Of a stretch of 64,000 nt of DNA, positions 1-8,124 are shown one piece after another (the stretch's first letter is position 1; each line of letters opens with the position of its first letter). The stretch comes from Taklimakanibacter lacteus (lineage in GTDB: Bacteria; Pseudomonadota; Alphaproteobacteria; Rhizobiales; Aestuariivirgaceae), in NCBI GenBank assembly GCA_003576695.1, contig QOZQ01000006.1:186001-250000 (forward strand), in the 5' to 3' direction. The position numbers and the translations under genes were made by a program. Below the pieces are notes generated by a model. That model was given only the letters and a program-made list of their open reading frames with translations, ran no database searches and was not told the origin of the DNA.

Positions 1-508
1 CGCGATAGGCATTGAGCGCCGGGCGCCAATCCTCGCGCTTGACCAGCGCCTGGGCGATATCGTTGAGGGCGAGCGCCTTCTCTGCGGTCACATTGGTGAG
101 CTGATAGGCCCTGACCGCCGCACCCAGCGCCTTGAAGGGCAGATCATAGCCGTCCTGGGAGTTGAAAGGCTCGGCGACGAGGAGGAAATCGGCAAGCTTT
201 TGCCAGTTTGTCTGGTCATTGGGTGAGAGGGCCAGCATCTGCTCCACCACCACCGCGGCATTGCGGTTGTTGCCCTGCGTGTTCGCCGCTTCGAGCTCCT
301 GCTGCAGCTCAGGCAGCGTCTTCTTGAGGGTCTTGGCGATCTTGGCGATCGTCTCGCGGTAGCTGTCGGCCGCATAGGAATAGGTATCGACCGAGAATGG
401 CGTGGCGGCCCGTGCCGGCGCCACCATCAGCCCGAACAGCGCCAGGATGATCAGCAATCGGGAAATATGGAACTGCGTGACGTTGGTGAATTGCGCCTTC
501 GGAATCAT
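1..508 (-). CDS. Probable alpha-2-macroglobulin family protein, N-terminal part only
   Basis: The gene runs off the left edge; only about 169 N-terminal residues are visible. The start ATG at 508 follows a GGGAGGAC ribosome site. Residues 1-34 form a signal peptide (hydrophobic stretch RLLIILALFGLMV, cleavage after PARA), so the product is exported. The mature part is helical and TPR-like, with the pattern of Asn/Gln-rich pairing, EQMLALSPND and NWQKLADFLL. This resembles the N-terminal region of the large bacterial alpha-2-macroglobulins of Rhizobiales, periplasmic protease traps. The diagnostic macroglobulin domains lie outside the window, so the identity is inferred from the N-terminus alone. 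Another exported helical-repeat protein remains possible. Confidence 0.5.
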   Translation of the reverse strand, partial: MIPKAQFTNVTQFHISRLLIILALFGLMVAPARAATPFSVDTYSYAADSYRETIAKIAKTLKKTLPELQQELEAANTQGNNRNAAVVVEQMLALSPNDQTNWQKLADFLLVAEPFNSQDGYDLPFKALGAAVRAYQLTNVTAEKALALNDIAQALVKREDWRPALNAYR

Positions 509-806
509 CCTTGTCCTCCCAAGACATAGGGTGAGGTGACGCGAGCTGCGCCACCCATCGGGTTGCGTGTATATGCGGACTGTCGATGTCTGGCCTGCCT
601 CAAGCTCCGGCCAAGCATGGTATGGGTCTTTCCGTCGTCCGGCAATCAGGTGACAGCAAATTATGGCAATTGTTTCGCGAGGGAAGCGGGAAGCAGCAAA
701 TTGATTTCGCCTCGCTTCCAGCGCATGTCATCCCATTAAAATTGTCTGATTGCCTTTCACCTGTTGAGGCGGGATGCTGACGCCTCCGCGAGATGGAGCA
801 TCATGC

Positions 807-1628
807 ATGGCCCTTCCCCGCCAGGTTCTCACCATTTCATCGCAAGTGGCGGCAGGCCCGGTCGGCAATTCGGCAATCGTTCCGGCCCTCCTGGCTCTGG
901 GCGTGACGCCCATTGCCCTTCCGACCATCATGCTCTCCAACCATCCGGGCCATGGCAGGCCGGAAGGCGTGCACGTGCCGGCCGAGAAGCTCAGCCACAT
1001 GCTCGACCGTCTCACCGAGCTGGGCTTTATCGGCGAGGATGTCATCGTGCTCACCGGCTATTTCGCGCATGAAGAGCAGATCGAGGCCGTGGCCCGATTC
1101 CTGGCTGCCTTCAACCGCTCTTATTATCTATGCGATCCGGTTCTCGGCGACACGCATAAGGGCCTCTATGTCACCGAAGCGGTGGCAGGCGCCATGCGCG
1201 ACCGCCTCGTGCCGCTGGCCGATGGGCTCACCCCCAATGTCTTCGAGCTCGGCTGGCTCACTGGCGCCGAGATCAACGACATGGACTCCGCCAGGCGCGC
1301 CTGCCGCACGCTTGCCGACAAATCCGTCATCGTGACCTCGCTGCCGGCGGGCGATGCGCAGCTGACAACGGCGCTGATCGAGGACGGGCGCAGCCTGGCC
1401 GTGACCCGGCCGAAGCAGCTGCAGGTGCCGCACGGCACCGGCGATCTTCTGTCCGGTTTCCTCGCCGGCCGCTTGGCGCAAGGCCACGCGCTGAAGGACA
1501 GCCTGGGCTTTGCCATTGCCGCCACCGAGCAGGTGATGAAGGCGAGCGAAGGCACTGCCGCCCTCGATCTCGCCTGGGGTCTCAAGGACATCGTCTCCGT
1601 CAGCGCCTTCGCGGCGGCGTATGGCTGA
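807..1628 (+). CDS. pdxY: Pyridoxal kinase (PdxY-like)
   Basis: Phosphorylates pyridoxal and related B6 vitamers to pyridoxal 5'-phosphate in the salvage pathway; cytosolic ribokinase-fold enzyme. Visible family features are the N-terminal ISSQVAAGPVGNSA, the substrate-loop segment LSNHPGHG, DPVLGD in the middle, and the ATP/catalytic HGTGDLLSGFLAG near the C-terminus whose Asp is the expected catalytic base. I chose the ATG at 807 (273 aa) because it begins just before the conserved strand and has GGAG about 9 bases upstream. An in-frame ATG at 774 would add 11 unconserved residues. The stop overlaps the next gene by 8 bases, so the three genes 807-3271 look like one operon feeding PLP chemistry. 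Confidence 0.88.
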   Translation: MALPRQVLTISSQVAAGPVGNSAIVPALLALGVTPIALPTIMLSNHPGHGRPEGVHVPAEKLSHMLDRLTELGFIGEDVIVLTGYFAHEEQIEAVARFLAAFNRSYYLCDPVLGDTHKGLYVTEAVAGAMRDRLVPLADGLTPNVFELGWLTGAEINDMDSARRACRTLADKSVIVTSLPAGDAQLTTALIEDGRSLAVTRPKQLQVPHGTGDLLSGFLAGRLAQGHALKDSLGFAIAATEQVMKASEGTAALDLAWGLKDIVSVSAFAAAYG

Positions 1629-2334
1629 GCCTGCGACCGTTGCCGGCGTCGATGGCTGCCCGGCCGGCTGGATCGCCGTCCTGTGGGATGGCGCCGACCG
1701 GCTGACCTCTGAATTGTGCATGGATTTCGCCGCCGTGCTGGCGCTCCCCGCCCGGGTGATCGCCGTCGACATGCCCATTGGCCTGCCCGAGACCTCGGGC
1801 CGCCCGCCTGAGCGCGAGGTGCGCGCCAGATTGGGCGAGCGGCAGTCGAGCGTCTTCGCGGTGCCGGCGGCGCCTGCGATCTATTGCGACGATTACCGCG
1901 AGGCCTGCCGGGTCAATCTCCTTCACTCCGATCCGCCGCGGAAAGTGTCCAAGCAGTGCTTTCATCTTTTTCCCAAGATGCGCGAAATCGATGCCGTGAT
2001 CGATCCGTCCTCGCAGTCACGTATCTATGAATCGCATCCCGAGCTCGCTTTCTGGGTGATGAACAAGGAGACACCCTTGCCGCTGCCCAAGAAGGTGAAG
2101 AGCGCTCCCTTTCCGCCCGGCCTCGATTTGCGGCGCGCGCTGCTGCGCGCCAATGGCGTGCCGGTCGACAGCCTGAAGGCGGATTACCGCCGCCGCGATG
2201 TCGGCGCCGACGATCTCATCGATGCCTGCGCTTGTGCTTTCGTGGCATGGCGCATCCTCAATCGACGGTCTATCCGTTTCCCGGCAAATCCGCCACTCAA
2301 TACCCGCGGCCTGAGGATGGAAATCAATGCCTGA
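1621..2334 (+). CDS. DUF429 family protein (predicted RNase H-like nuclease)
   Basis: A 237-residue cytosolic protein of the DUF429 family, a group predicted to have an RNase H-like fold but without an established substrate. Family signatures are VAGVDGCPAGW at the N-terminus, VIAVDMPIGLPE near residue 50, an Arg-rich GRPPEREVRARLG segment, and an acidic DDLIDACACAFVAW helix near the C-terminus. The three acidic clusters are the candidate metal ligands. It starts inside the end of the pyridoxal kinase gene (8-base overlap) and ends 8 bases inside the dehydratase gene, which implies translational coupling, but a functional link to B6 metabolism is only inferred from position. Confidence 0.75.
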   Translation: MAEPATVAGVDGCPAGWIAVLWDGADRLTSELCMDFAAVLALPARVIAVDMPIGLPETSGRPPEREVRARLGERQSSVFAVPAAPAIYCDDYREACRVNLLHSDPPRKVSKQCFHLFPKMREIDAVIDPSSQSRIYESHPELAFWVMNKETPLPLPKKVKSAPFPPGLDLRRALLRANGVPVDSLKADYRRRDVGADDLIDACACAFVAWRILNRRSIRFPANPPLNTRGLRMEINA

Positions 2335-3271
2335 ACCAATCACCCGTTCCGCCATCGAGGCGACGGCGGAGAAGATCGCCCCCTATGTGCGGCGCACGCC
2401 GGTCATGGATGTCGTGCTCGCCAATATCGCAAGGCCGGTGGCGCTCAAGCTCGAGCTCTTCCAGCATACCGGCTCCTTCAAGGCACGGGGCGCCTTCTCG
2501 ACCGTGCTCGGGCGCGATATTCCGAAAGTCGGCCTGGCCGCGGCCTCGGGCGGCAATCATGGCGCGGCGGCCGCCTATGCTGCGCATGTGGCCGGTGTTC
2601 CGGCCCATATTTTCGTGCCCGCCATCGCTGCGCCCGCCAAGGTGGCGAAGATCAGGAGCTATGGCGCGATCATCGATCAGGGGGGCGCCACTTATTATGA
2701 GGCGCTCGAGAAGTGCAATCGCTTCATCGCCGAGACGGGAGCGCTCTCGGTCCATGCCTATGACGCGGTGCCGACACTTCTGGGCCAGGGCACGCTCGGG
2801 CTCGAGATCGAGCAGCAATTGCCGGACATCGACACGCTTCTGGTGGCGGTGGGCGGCGGCGGACTGATCGGCGGCATTGCCGGCTGGTACCGGGGCGATG
2901 TCAGGATCATCGGCGTCGAGCCCGAGACCTGCAATACGCTCCATGCCTCGCTCAAGGCGGGCGAGCGGGTGACGGTGACGCCGTCCGGCATCGCGGCCGA
3001 TTCGCTGGGTGCGAGCTATGCCGGAGAGCTGATGTGGCCGCTGGCGAAGGAATATATCGAGAGCGTGGCGCTCGTCGATGATGAGGAAATCAGGATAGCG
3101 CAGCGTTGGCTATGGGACCATGCGCGGATCATCACTGAACCGGGTGGTGCCACGGCCTTCGCTGCGCTTCTCTCAGGTGCATACCGGCCACAGAAGGATG
3201 AGTGCGTCTGCGCCATCCTGTGCGGCTCGAATACCGATCCCCTGACCTTTTCGCAGGTCATTTCTACATGA
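2327..3271 (+). CDS. PLP-dependent threonine/serine dehydratase-like enzyme
   Basis: Fold-type II PLP enzyme of 314 residues, the size of single-domain catabolic serine/threonine dehydratases without an ACT regulatory domain. The Schiff-base lysine is K52 in TGSFKARGAFS, the substrate loop is SGGNHG at 74-79, and the phosphate-binding glycine loop is GGGGL at 176-180. It would deaminate Ser, Thr or a related beta-hydroxy amino acid to the 2-oxo acid and ammonia. Co-transcription with a pyridoxal kinase makes sense because the enzyme needs PLP. The exact substrate (including hydroxy-aspartate or an ectoine-type substrate) cannot be told from sequence alone. The end overlaps a convergent small gene by 8 bases. 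Confidence 0.8.
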   Translation: MPEPITRSAIEATAEKIAPYVRRTPVMDVVLANIARPVALKLELFQHTGSFKARGAFSTVLGRDIPKVGLAAASGGNHGAAAAYAAHVAGVPAHIFVPAIAAPAKVAKIRSYGAIIDQGGATYYEALEKCNRFIAETGALSVHAYDAVPTLLGQGTLGLEIEQQLPDIDTLLVAVGGGGLIGGIAGWYRGDVRIIGVEPETCNTLHASLKAGERVTVTPSGIAADSLGASYAGELMWPLAKEYIESVALVDDEEIRIAQRWLWDHARIITEPGGATAFAALLSGAYRPQKDECVCAILCGSNTDPLTFSQVIST

Positions 3272-3464
3272 CCTTGAAACGGTAGGTGAGATCGAGGCTG
3301 GCGCGCTTCAGCTCCAGCTCCGTGCGGAACCTTTCGATCTCGCGCGGATCATGCGGGATGCGCCTTTCCCTCTTGCGGCCGGCGAGGAGCCGGGCCGCCG
3401 GAGCGGCGATGAGACTGCGTGCCGGGTGTCGGAACCACGGCATGGACTTCTGATAAGCAGACAT
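3264..3464 (-). CDS. Small basic protein of unknown function
   Basis: Encodes 66 residues rich in Arg and Lys with a helical C-terminal half (PREIERFRTELELKRASLDL). I recognise no family. The start ATG at 3464 is supported by an AAAGGA ribosome site about 6 bases upstream; a longer reading frame exists further upstream but lacks this support. It is convergent with the dehydratase gene and overlaps it by 8 bases. A perfect palindrome (CATGCGCG TCA CGCGCATG, 3549-3567) lies about 85 bases upstream and could be an operator. That the gene is real is likely but not certain. Confidence 0.45.
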   Translation of the reverse strand: MSAYQKSMPWFRHPARSLIAAPAARLLAGRKRERRIPHDPREIERFRTELELKRASLDLTYRFKVM

Positions 3465-3885
3465 AGGTTTTCCTTTCGCGGAACACGGATTTCCGTGCGC
3501 GTTGGCAGTTGTGAAAAATTGAAGGTGGTGATGCGTGCGCATCCCGCACATGCGCGTCACGCGCATGATACGAGAGTCACGTCCCGGTCAAATGGTCTTC
3601 AGGCTTTTACTTGGAAGAGAACACAAACTGGAAAGGCCAGACCGGGACCCGAGCCCGGGGCCCGGAGATCACCAGAATCGAAGCTCCTTGCGTGCTGTCA
3701 TCATGACGATCTCCGTGTGTTGTCTAAAGGGGAGCGCTTGATAGCACGAGTCGGCCGCCTGCAACAGGGGGCTTCGCGCGCTTTATTCCGGATGCTGACA
3801 GAATGTGACAATCTTGCCACAGGGAAAGTCCTCTCCGCGTGAGATCGCGGAGAGGATCTTCATATCGTCGCGTAAGTGCCGAGCG
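3465..3885. other. Intergenic region with palindromes, no convincing gene
   Basis: This 421-base stretch carries no reading frame with a credible start and composition. It holds the 8-bp-stem palindrome at 3549-3567, a GC-rich inverted sequence around 3643-3668 (CGGGACCCGAGCCCGGGGCCCG) and the hairpin at 3829-3856 behind asd. The remaining sequence looks like upstream DNA of the 66-residue gene. Confidence 0.5.
3829..3856 (-). terminator. Hairpin behind asd
   Basis: A perfect 11-bp stem (TCCTCTCCGCG / CGCGGAGAGGA) with a 6-base loop lies 30 bases past the asd stop codon. On the minus strand it is followed by CTTTCCCTG, a poor U-tract, so termination may be weak or Rho-assisted. Confidence 0.5.
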
Positions 3886-4923
3886 TCAGGCGGCCTTCTT
3901 GAGCAGGCCGCGATTGACCAGCGCCTCGGCGATCTGCACCGTATTGAGGGCCGCGCCCTTGCGCAGATTGTCGGAGACCACCCACAGATTGAGGCCGTTC
4001 TCGATCGTGCCGTCCTCGCGGATGCGCGACACGAAGGTGGCGAAATCGCCGACACATTCGACCGGCGTGACATAGCCGCCGTCCTCGCGCTTGTCGACGA
4101 CCAGCACGCCCGGCGCCTCGCGCAAAGTCTCGCGCGCCTCTTCGGCGGTGATCGGCCGTTCGAACTCGATATTGACCGCTTCCGAATGGCCGACAAAGAC
4201 CGGCACCCTGACGCAGGTGGCGGTGAGCTTGATCTTGGGGTCGAGGATCTTCTTGGTCTCGGCCGTCATCTTCCATTCTTCCTTGGTGAAGCCGTCTTCC
4301 ATGAAGACGTCGATATGGGGGATGACGTTGAAGGCGATCTGCTTGGTGAACTTCTTGGGCTCAGGCTGGTCGGTGACGAACACGCCCTTGGTCTGGTTCC
4401 ACAATTCGTCCATCGCGTCCTTGCCGGCGCCCGACACCGACTGGTAGGTGGCGACGACCACGCGCTTGATCTTGGCCAGATCATGCAGGGGCTTCAGCAC
4501 CACCACGAGCTGCGCCGTCGAGCAGTTCGGATTGGCGATGATGTTCCGGCGCGTCTTGCGGCTCATATATTCCTCGAGCGCATGCGCGTTCACTTCCGGC
4601 ACGATCAGCGGCACTTCCGCGTCATAGCGCCAGCAGGAGGAATTATCGATGACCATCGGCCCCAGCGCGCCGATCCGGGGCGACCATTCCTTGGAAACGG
4701 CGGAGCCCGCCGACATCAGCACGAAGTCCAGCCCACGGAAATCGAACTGCTCGAGATCCTGGCACTTGAGCGTGCGGTCGCCGAAGGAAACCTCGGTGCC
4801 GAGCGAGCGGCGCGAGGCGATGGCATGGATCTCATCCACCGGGAACTGGCGTTCCTCGAGGATGTTCAGCATTTCCCGGCCGACATTCCCGGTCGCGCCG
4901 ACCACTGCAACTCTGTAACCCAT
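3886..4923 (-). CDS. asd: Aspartate-semialdehyde dehydrogenase
   Basis: Reduces L-aspartyl-4-phosphate to aspartate semialdehyde with NADPH, the branch point to lysine/diaminopimelate, threonine and methionine. The 345 residues match the family length. The N-terminal Rossmann motif is VVGATGNVGREM, the catalytic cysteine is C134 in NPNCSTAQLV, and the substrate-binding segment VPVFVGHSEAV carries the catalytic His. It lies downstream of leuB and leuD in the same orientation, the usual Rhizobiales order, but separated from leuB by the convergently placed terC gene. It is followed by a hairpin at 3829-3856. Confidence 0.95.
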   Translation of the reverse strand: MGYRVAVVGATGNVGREMLNILEERQFPVDEIHAIASRRSLGTEVSFGDRTLKCQDLEQFDFRGLDFVLMSAGSAVSKEWSPRIGALGPMVIDNSSCWRYDAEVPLIVPEVNAHALEEYMSRKTRRNIIANPNCSTAQLVVVLKPLHDLAKIKRVVVATYQSVSGAGKDAMDELWNQTKGVFVTDQPEPKKFTKQIAFNVIPHIDVFMEDGFTKEEWKMTAETKKILDPKIKLTATCVRVPVFVGHSEAVNIEFERPITAEEARETLREAPGVLVVDKREDGGYVTPVECVGDFATFVSRIREDGTIENGLNLWVVSDNLRKGAALNTVQIAEALVNRGLLKKAA

Positions 4924-5354
4924 TGATTTAGTCCTCTATCCCTCGCCCTCTCCCGTGAACCTTAGGTTCTGCCTGGGGCGGATGCTGTTCCGGCCATCTC
5001 CCCCGCGGGAGACGAGACCGGGGGAGAAGGCTCAAACGGTTTTCGTCGTTTTCGTTTTGAGCATACCCAGGCCACGGCAAAGCGCGTCCGGAAGAGCCGG
5101 AAGGCAGGCGATGCTGTCAAGATCAATAGACATCGGGGACCGTGGTTCGAGGTTTCGGGACGGGGTTCTAACAAATCGGGACTTTAAGTCAATGCGCCTT
5201 GAAGGAGGCAGGCGGGCTTCCTATGTCGCCAAGGCGCGTGGCGAGGACCGGCGGGAGACCGGTTCCTTACCGCGCTTCGTTTTATGGCGCGCCGGGCCGG
5301 TGAATGGGGCTTAACCCACGGGCAAGGCGGCATTTTTTGGAGCAAGGGGACCGC
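4924..5354. other. Divergent asd / terC upstream region
   Basis: This 431-base region lies between the divergent genes asd and terC and must hold both promoters. Near 4934-5030 it contains degenerate family B repeat sequence (CCCTCGCCCTCTCCCG ... CTCCCCCGCGGGAG ... GGGGGAGAAGGCTC). I looked for a manganese-responsive yybP-ykoY riboswitch in front of terC and did not find its conserved core. No coding frame is convincing. Confidence 0.4.
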
Positions 5355-6104
5355 ATGTTCGAATGGCTGTTCACGGTCGAGGGCTGGATGAGCCTTCTGA
5401 CCCTCACCATCCTGGAAGTGGTGCTCGGCATCGACAATCTGGTCTTCCTCTCCATCGCCTCGCAGAAACTTCCCCCGCACCAGCGTCCGATCGCCCAGAA
5501 AATCGGCCTTTTGGGCGCTCTGGGCCTGCGCATCCTCATGCTGGCGCTCCTCGTCTGGATCACCAAGCTTACCTATCCGGTCCTTTCGCTCTGGGGTTTT
5601 GACCTCTCCTGGCGCGACATTATCCTGATCCTGGGCGGCCTGTTCCTGCTCTATAAGGGCACCGCCGAGATCCATGAGGAGATGGAAGGCGGCGAGGAAG
5701 GCCCGCAGAAGAGCTATACGGCCAGTTTCTTCGGCGTCATCGCCCTGATCATGGTCATCGATTTCGTCTTCGCGCTCGATTCCATCATCACCGCCGTCGG
5801 CATGACCACTTTCCTGCCGGTGATGATCGCCGCCAATGTCATCGCCATTGCCGTCATGATGCTGGCGGCCCGCCCGATCGGCGAGTTCATCGCCCGCCAT
5901 CCGACCGTCAAGATGCTGGCGCTCGCCTTCATCCTGCTGATCGGCGTGGCCCTCGTCGCCGACGGCCTCGGCATGCACATACCGCGCGAATATATCTACT
6001 TCGCCATCGCCTTCTCGCTCGGCGTCGAGACGCTCAACATCCTGGTCAAGACCAAACGCCAGCGGCTGAGCAAGATCGACAAGACGGATGTCGAGCAGCC
6101 GTAA
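5355..6104 (+). CDS. TerC family integral membrane protein
   Basis: A 249-residue membrane protein of the TerC/YgdQ family, with about seven hydrophobic helices. Members are implicated in manganese or other metal export, including at the time of exoenzyme metalation. Conserved features are LEVVLGIDNLVFLSI near the N-terminus, and FFGVIALIMVIDFVFALDSI, the second intramembrane Asp pair expected to bind metal. The start at 5355 has GGGGACCG just upstream; an in-frame start 17 codons earlier lacks such a site and adds an Arg-rich unconserved tail. It is convergent with leuB across a palindromic repeat. Substrate specificity cannot be read from the sequence. Confidence 0.85.
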   Translation: MFEWLFTVEGWMSLLTLTILEVVLGIDNLVFLSIASQKLPPHQRPIAQKIGLLGALGLRILMLALLVWITKLTYPVLSLWGFDLSWRDIILILGGLFLLYKGTAEIHEEMEGGEEGPQKSYTASFFGVIALIMVIDFVFALDSIITAVGMTTFLPVMIAANVIAIAVMMLAARPIGEFIARHPTVKMLALAFILLIGVALVADGLGMHIPREYIYFAIAFSLGVETLNILVKTKRQRLSKIDKTDVEQP

Positions 6105-6111
6105 TAACTAT

Positions 6112-6232
6112 CGTCATCCCGGCGAAAGAACGTCATCCCGGCGCAAGCCGGGACCCCCTGAATAAGAAAAACCGGGCGGCGCTGCCTGCGCTTCACCAAT
6201 TTAATGGGCCCCGGCTTGCGCCGGGATGACGG
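6112..6232. repeat. Family A palindromic repeat, between terC and leuB
   Basis: Contains CGTCATCCCGGCG...CGCCGGGATGACG inverted arms about 60 bases apart, plus an extra CGTCATCCCGGCGAAAG half unit at the left. Same family as at 37512, 46672, 49443, 50065 and 53137. It occupies the gap between two convergent genes and could act as a bidirectional terminator at the RNA level. Confidence 0.85.
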
Positions 6233-6247
6233 AAAGAATGATGCTCT

Positions 6248-7357
6248 TCAGGCCGCCGCCTTGAGCTCATTGAGGATGGCGGCCCCCATTTCCGTGGTGC
6301 CGATCGTCTTCTCGGAGCCTTGCGCGATATCCTTGGTGCGCAGGCCCTTGGCCAGCACTTGGGCGATCGCCTTGTCGACCTTGTCGGCCCAGGAACCGAG
6401 CCCGAAGGAATAGCGCAGCGCCATGCCGAAGGAGGCGATCATGGCGATCGGGTTGGCGAGCCCCTTGCCGGCGATATCAGGGGCCGAGCCATGCACCGGC
6501 TCATAGAGCGCCTTGCGCCGCTTGGTCTTGCTATCGACGGCGCCGAGCGAGGCCGACGGCAGCATGCCGAGCGAGCCGGTCAGCATGGCGGCGATATCGG
6601 ACAGCACATCGCCGAACAGATTGTCGGTGACGAGCACATCATACTGCTTCGGCCAGCGCACCAGCTGCATGGCGCAATTGTCGGCGAGCACATGCTCGAG
6701 CGCCACGTCCTTGTAGCTCTCCTGATGCACGCGGGTGACGACCTCGTTCCACAGCACGCCCGTCTTCATCACATTGCGCTTCTCGGCCGAGGCGACCTTC
6801 TTGCTCCTGGTGCGGGCGAGGTCGAAGGCGACACGCGCGATGCGGTCGATCTCGAATGTGTCATAAACCTGCGTGTCGATGCCGCGCTTCTGGCCATTGC
6901 CGAGATCGGTGATCGTCTTGGGCTCGCCGAAATAGACGCCGCCCGTGAGCTCGCGCACGATCAGCATGTCGAGGCCCTCGACCACCTCGCGCTTGAGCGA
7001 CGAGGCATCGGCCAGGGCCGGGTAGCAGATCGCCGGGCGCAGATTGGCGAACAGGCCCAGATCCTTGCGCAGCCGCAGAAGCCCTGCTTCCGGGCGCACA
7101 TCATAGGCCACCTGGTCCCATTTGGGTCCGCCGACCGCGCCGAAGATGACGGCATCGGCGGCCTGCGCCTTGGCCATGTCGGCTTCCGAGATCGCCTTGC
7201 CATGCGCGTCATAGGCGGAGCCCCCGACGAGGCCGCGCTCGAGCTCGAACCTGGCGATGCCCTCCTTGGTGAACCAGGCGATGATCTTCTCGACTTCGGC
7301 GGCGACTTCGGCGCCGATGCCGTCGCCCGGCAGCAGCAGGAGATTGAAAGAGGACAT
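6248..7357 (-). CDS. leuB: 3-isopropylmalate dehydrogenase
   Basis: Oxidative decarboxylation of 3-isopropylmalate with NAD+, the third step of leucine synthesis. The 369 residues are the normal length. The start is the ATG at 7357, giving [18 protein letters not shown]; an upstream in-frame extension reads into the leuD gene antisense and is spurious. Motifs include [15 protein letters not shown] with the substrate-binding residues, [11 protein letters not shown] and [21 protein letters not shown], which binds Mg2+ and substrate, and [13 protein letters not shown], which binds NAD+. It follows leuD by 31 bases on the same strand and is presumably co-transcribed with it. Confidence 0.96.
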   Translation of the reverse strand: MSSFNLLLLPGDGIGAEVAAEVEKIIAWFTKEGIARFELERGLVGGSAYDAHGKAISEADMAKAQAADAVIFGAVGGPKWDQVAYDVRPEAGLLRLRKDLGLFANLRPAICYPALADASSLKREVVEGLDMLIVRELTGGVYFGEPKTITDLGNGQKRGIDTQVYDTFEIDRIARVAFDLARTRSKKVASAEKRNVMKTGVLWNEVVTRVHQESYKDVALEHVLADNCAMQLVRWPKQYDVLVTDNLFGDVLSDIAAMLTGSLGMLPSASLGAVDSKTKRRKALYEPVHGSAPDIAGKGLANPIAMIASFGMALRYSFGLGSWADKVDKAIAQVLAKGLRTKDIAQGSEKTIGTTEMGAAILNELKAAA

Positions 7358-7388
7358 GCGGGACTTTCCGTTAAAGTGAATTGGGGCG

Positions 7389-7994
7389 CTACAGCCAGGG
7401 TCGCGCGGCTTCGGCCTTCTTCTCGAATGTATCGATCGAGGTCTTCTTCTCCATGGTAAGGCCGATATCGTCGAGACCGTTGAGCAGGCAATGCTTGCGG
7501 AACTCGTCCATCTCGAACTTGACACAGCCGCCGTCGGGACCGCGGATTTCCTGGGCATTGAGATCGATCGACAAGGTCGCGTTCGAGCCGCGATCGGCAT
7601 CGTCCATCAGCTTCTTGAGATCTTCCGGCGACACGCGGATCGGCAGGATGCCGTTCTTGAAGCAGTTGTTGTAGAAGATGTCGGCGAAGCTGGTCGAGAT
7701 CACGCAGCGTATGCCGAAATCGAGCAGCGCCCAGGGCGCATGCTCGCGCGACGAGCCGCAGCCGAAATTGTCGCCGGCGACCAGGATCTGCGCCTTGCGG
7801 TAGGCCGGCCTGTTGAGCACGAAATCGGGCAGCTCCTTGCCGTCCTGGCTGTAGCGCATTTCATAGAACAGCGACTTGCCGAGCCCGGTGCGCTTGATCG
7901 TCTTCAGGAACTGCTTCGGGATGATCATGTCGGTGTCGACATTGACGATGTTCAGGGGCGCGGCGACGCCCGTCAGCGTGTCGAATTTCTGCAT
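7389..7994 (-). CDS. leuD: 3-isopropylmalate dehydratase small subunit
   Basis: Small subunit that pairs with LeuC to isomerise 2-isopropylmalate to 3-isopropylmalate. Its 201 residues equal the standard length. Diagnostic segments are [14 protein letters not shown] near the N-terminus and [17 protein letters not shown], the swivelling-domain loop that contributes to the active site. The ATG at 7994 has GGAG 6 bases upstream; an in-frame start six codons earlier is less likely. The partner leuC is 6 kb away at 14044-15447, with an accessory block between. Confidence 0.96.
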   Translation of the reverse strand: MQKFDTLTGVAAPLNIVNVDTDMIIPKQFLKTIKRTGLGKSLFYEMRYSQDGKELPDFVLNRPAYRKAQILVAGDNFGCGSSREHAPWALLDFGIRCVISTSFADIFYNNCFKNGILPIRVSPEDLKKLMDDADRGSNATLSIDLNAQEIRGPDGGCVKFEMDEFRKHCLLNGLDDIGLTMEKKTSIDTFEKKAEAARPWL

Positions 7995-8124
7995 AAGTGG
8001 CTCCACCTGCAAAGGGCCAGGATGAAAGGGGCTTTCTGCGGTGGATGGAAGGGCGCGTCAAGCCCCTGCCCTTCCTTGTCTTTGCCGGTTCCCGACCCTA
8101 GCATGAGGGTATTGAGGTAGATGC

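Noticed and set aside
3805-4926. A 373-codon frame on the plus strand, opposite asd
   Set aside because: It is the antisense shadow of asd in GC-rich DNA, rich in Arg, Asp, His and Gly, without family motifs.
5200-5354. Manganese (yybP-ykoY) riboswitch before terC
   Set aside because: The conserved core sequences were not found.
6320-7459. A 379-codon plus-strand frame opposite leuB
   Set aside because: Antisense shadow; the composition is typical of reversed high-GC coding sequence and leuB is certain.
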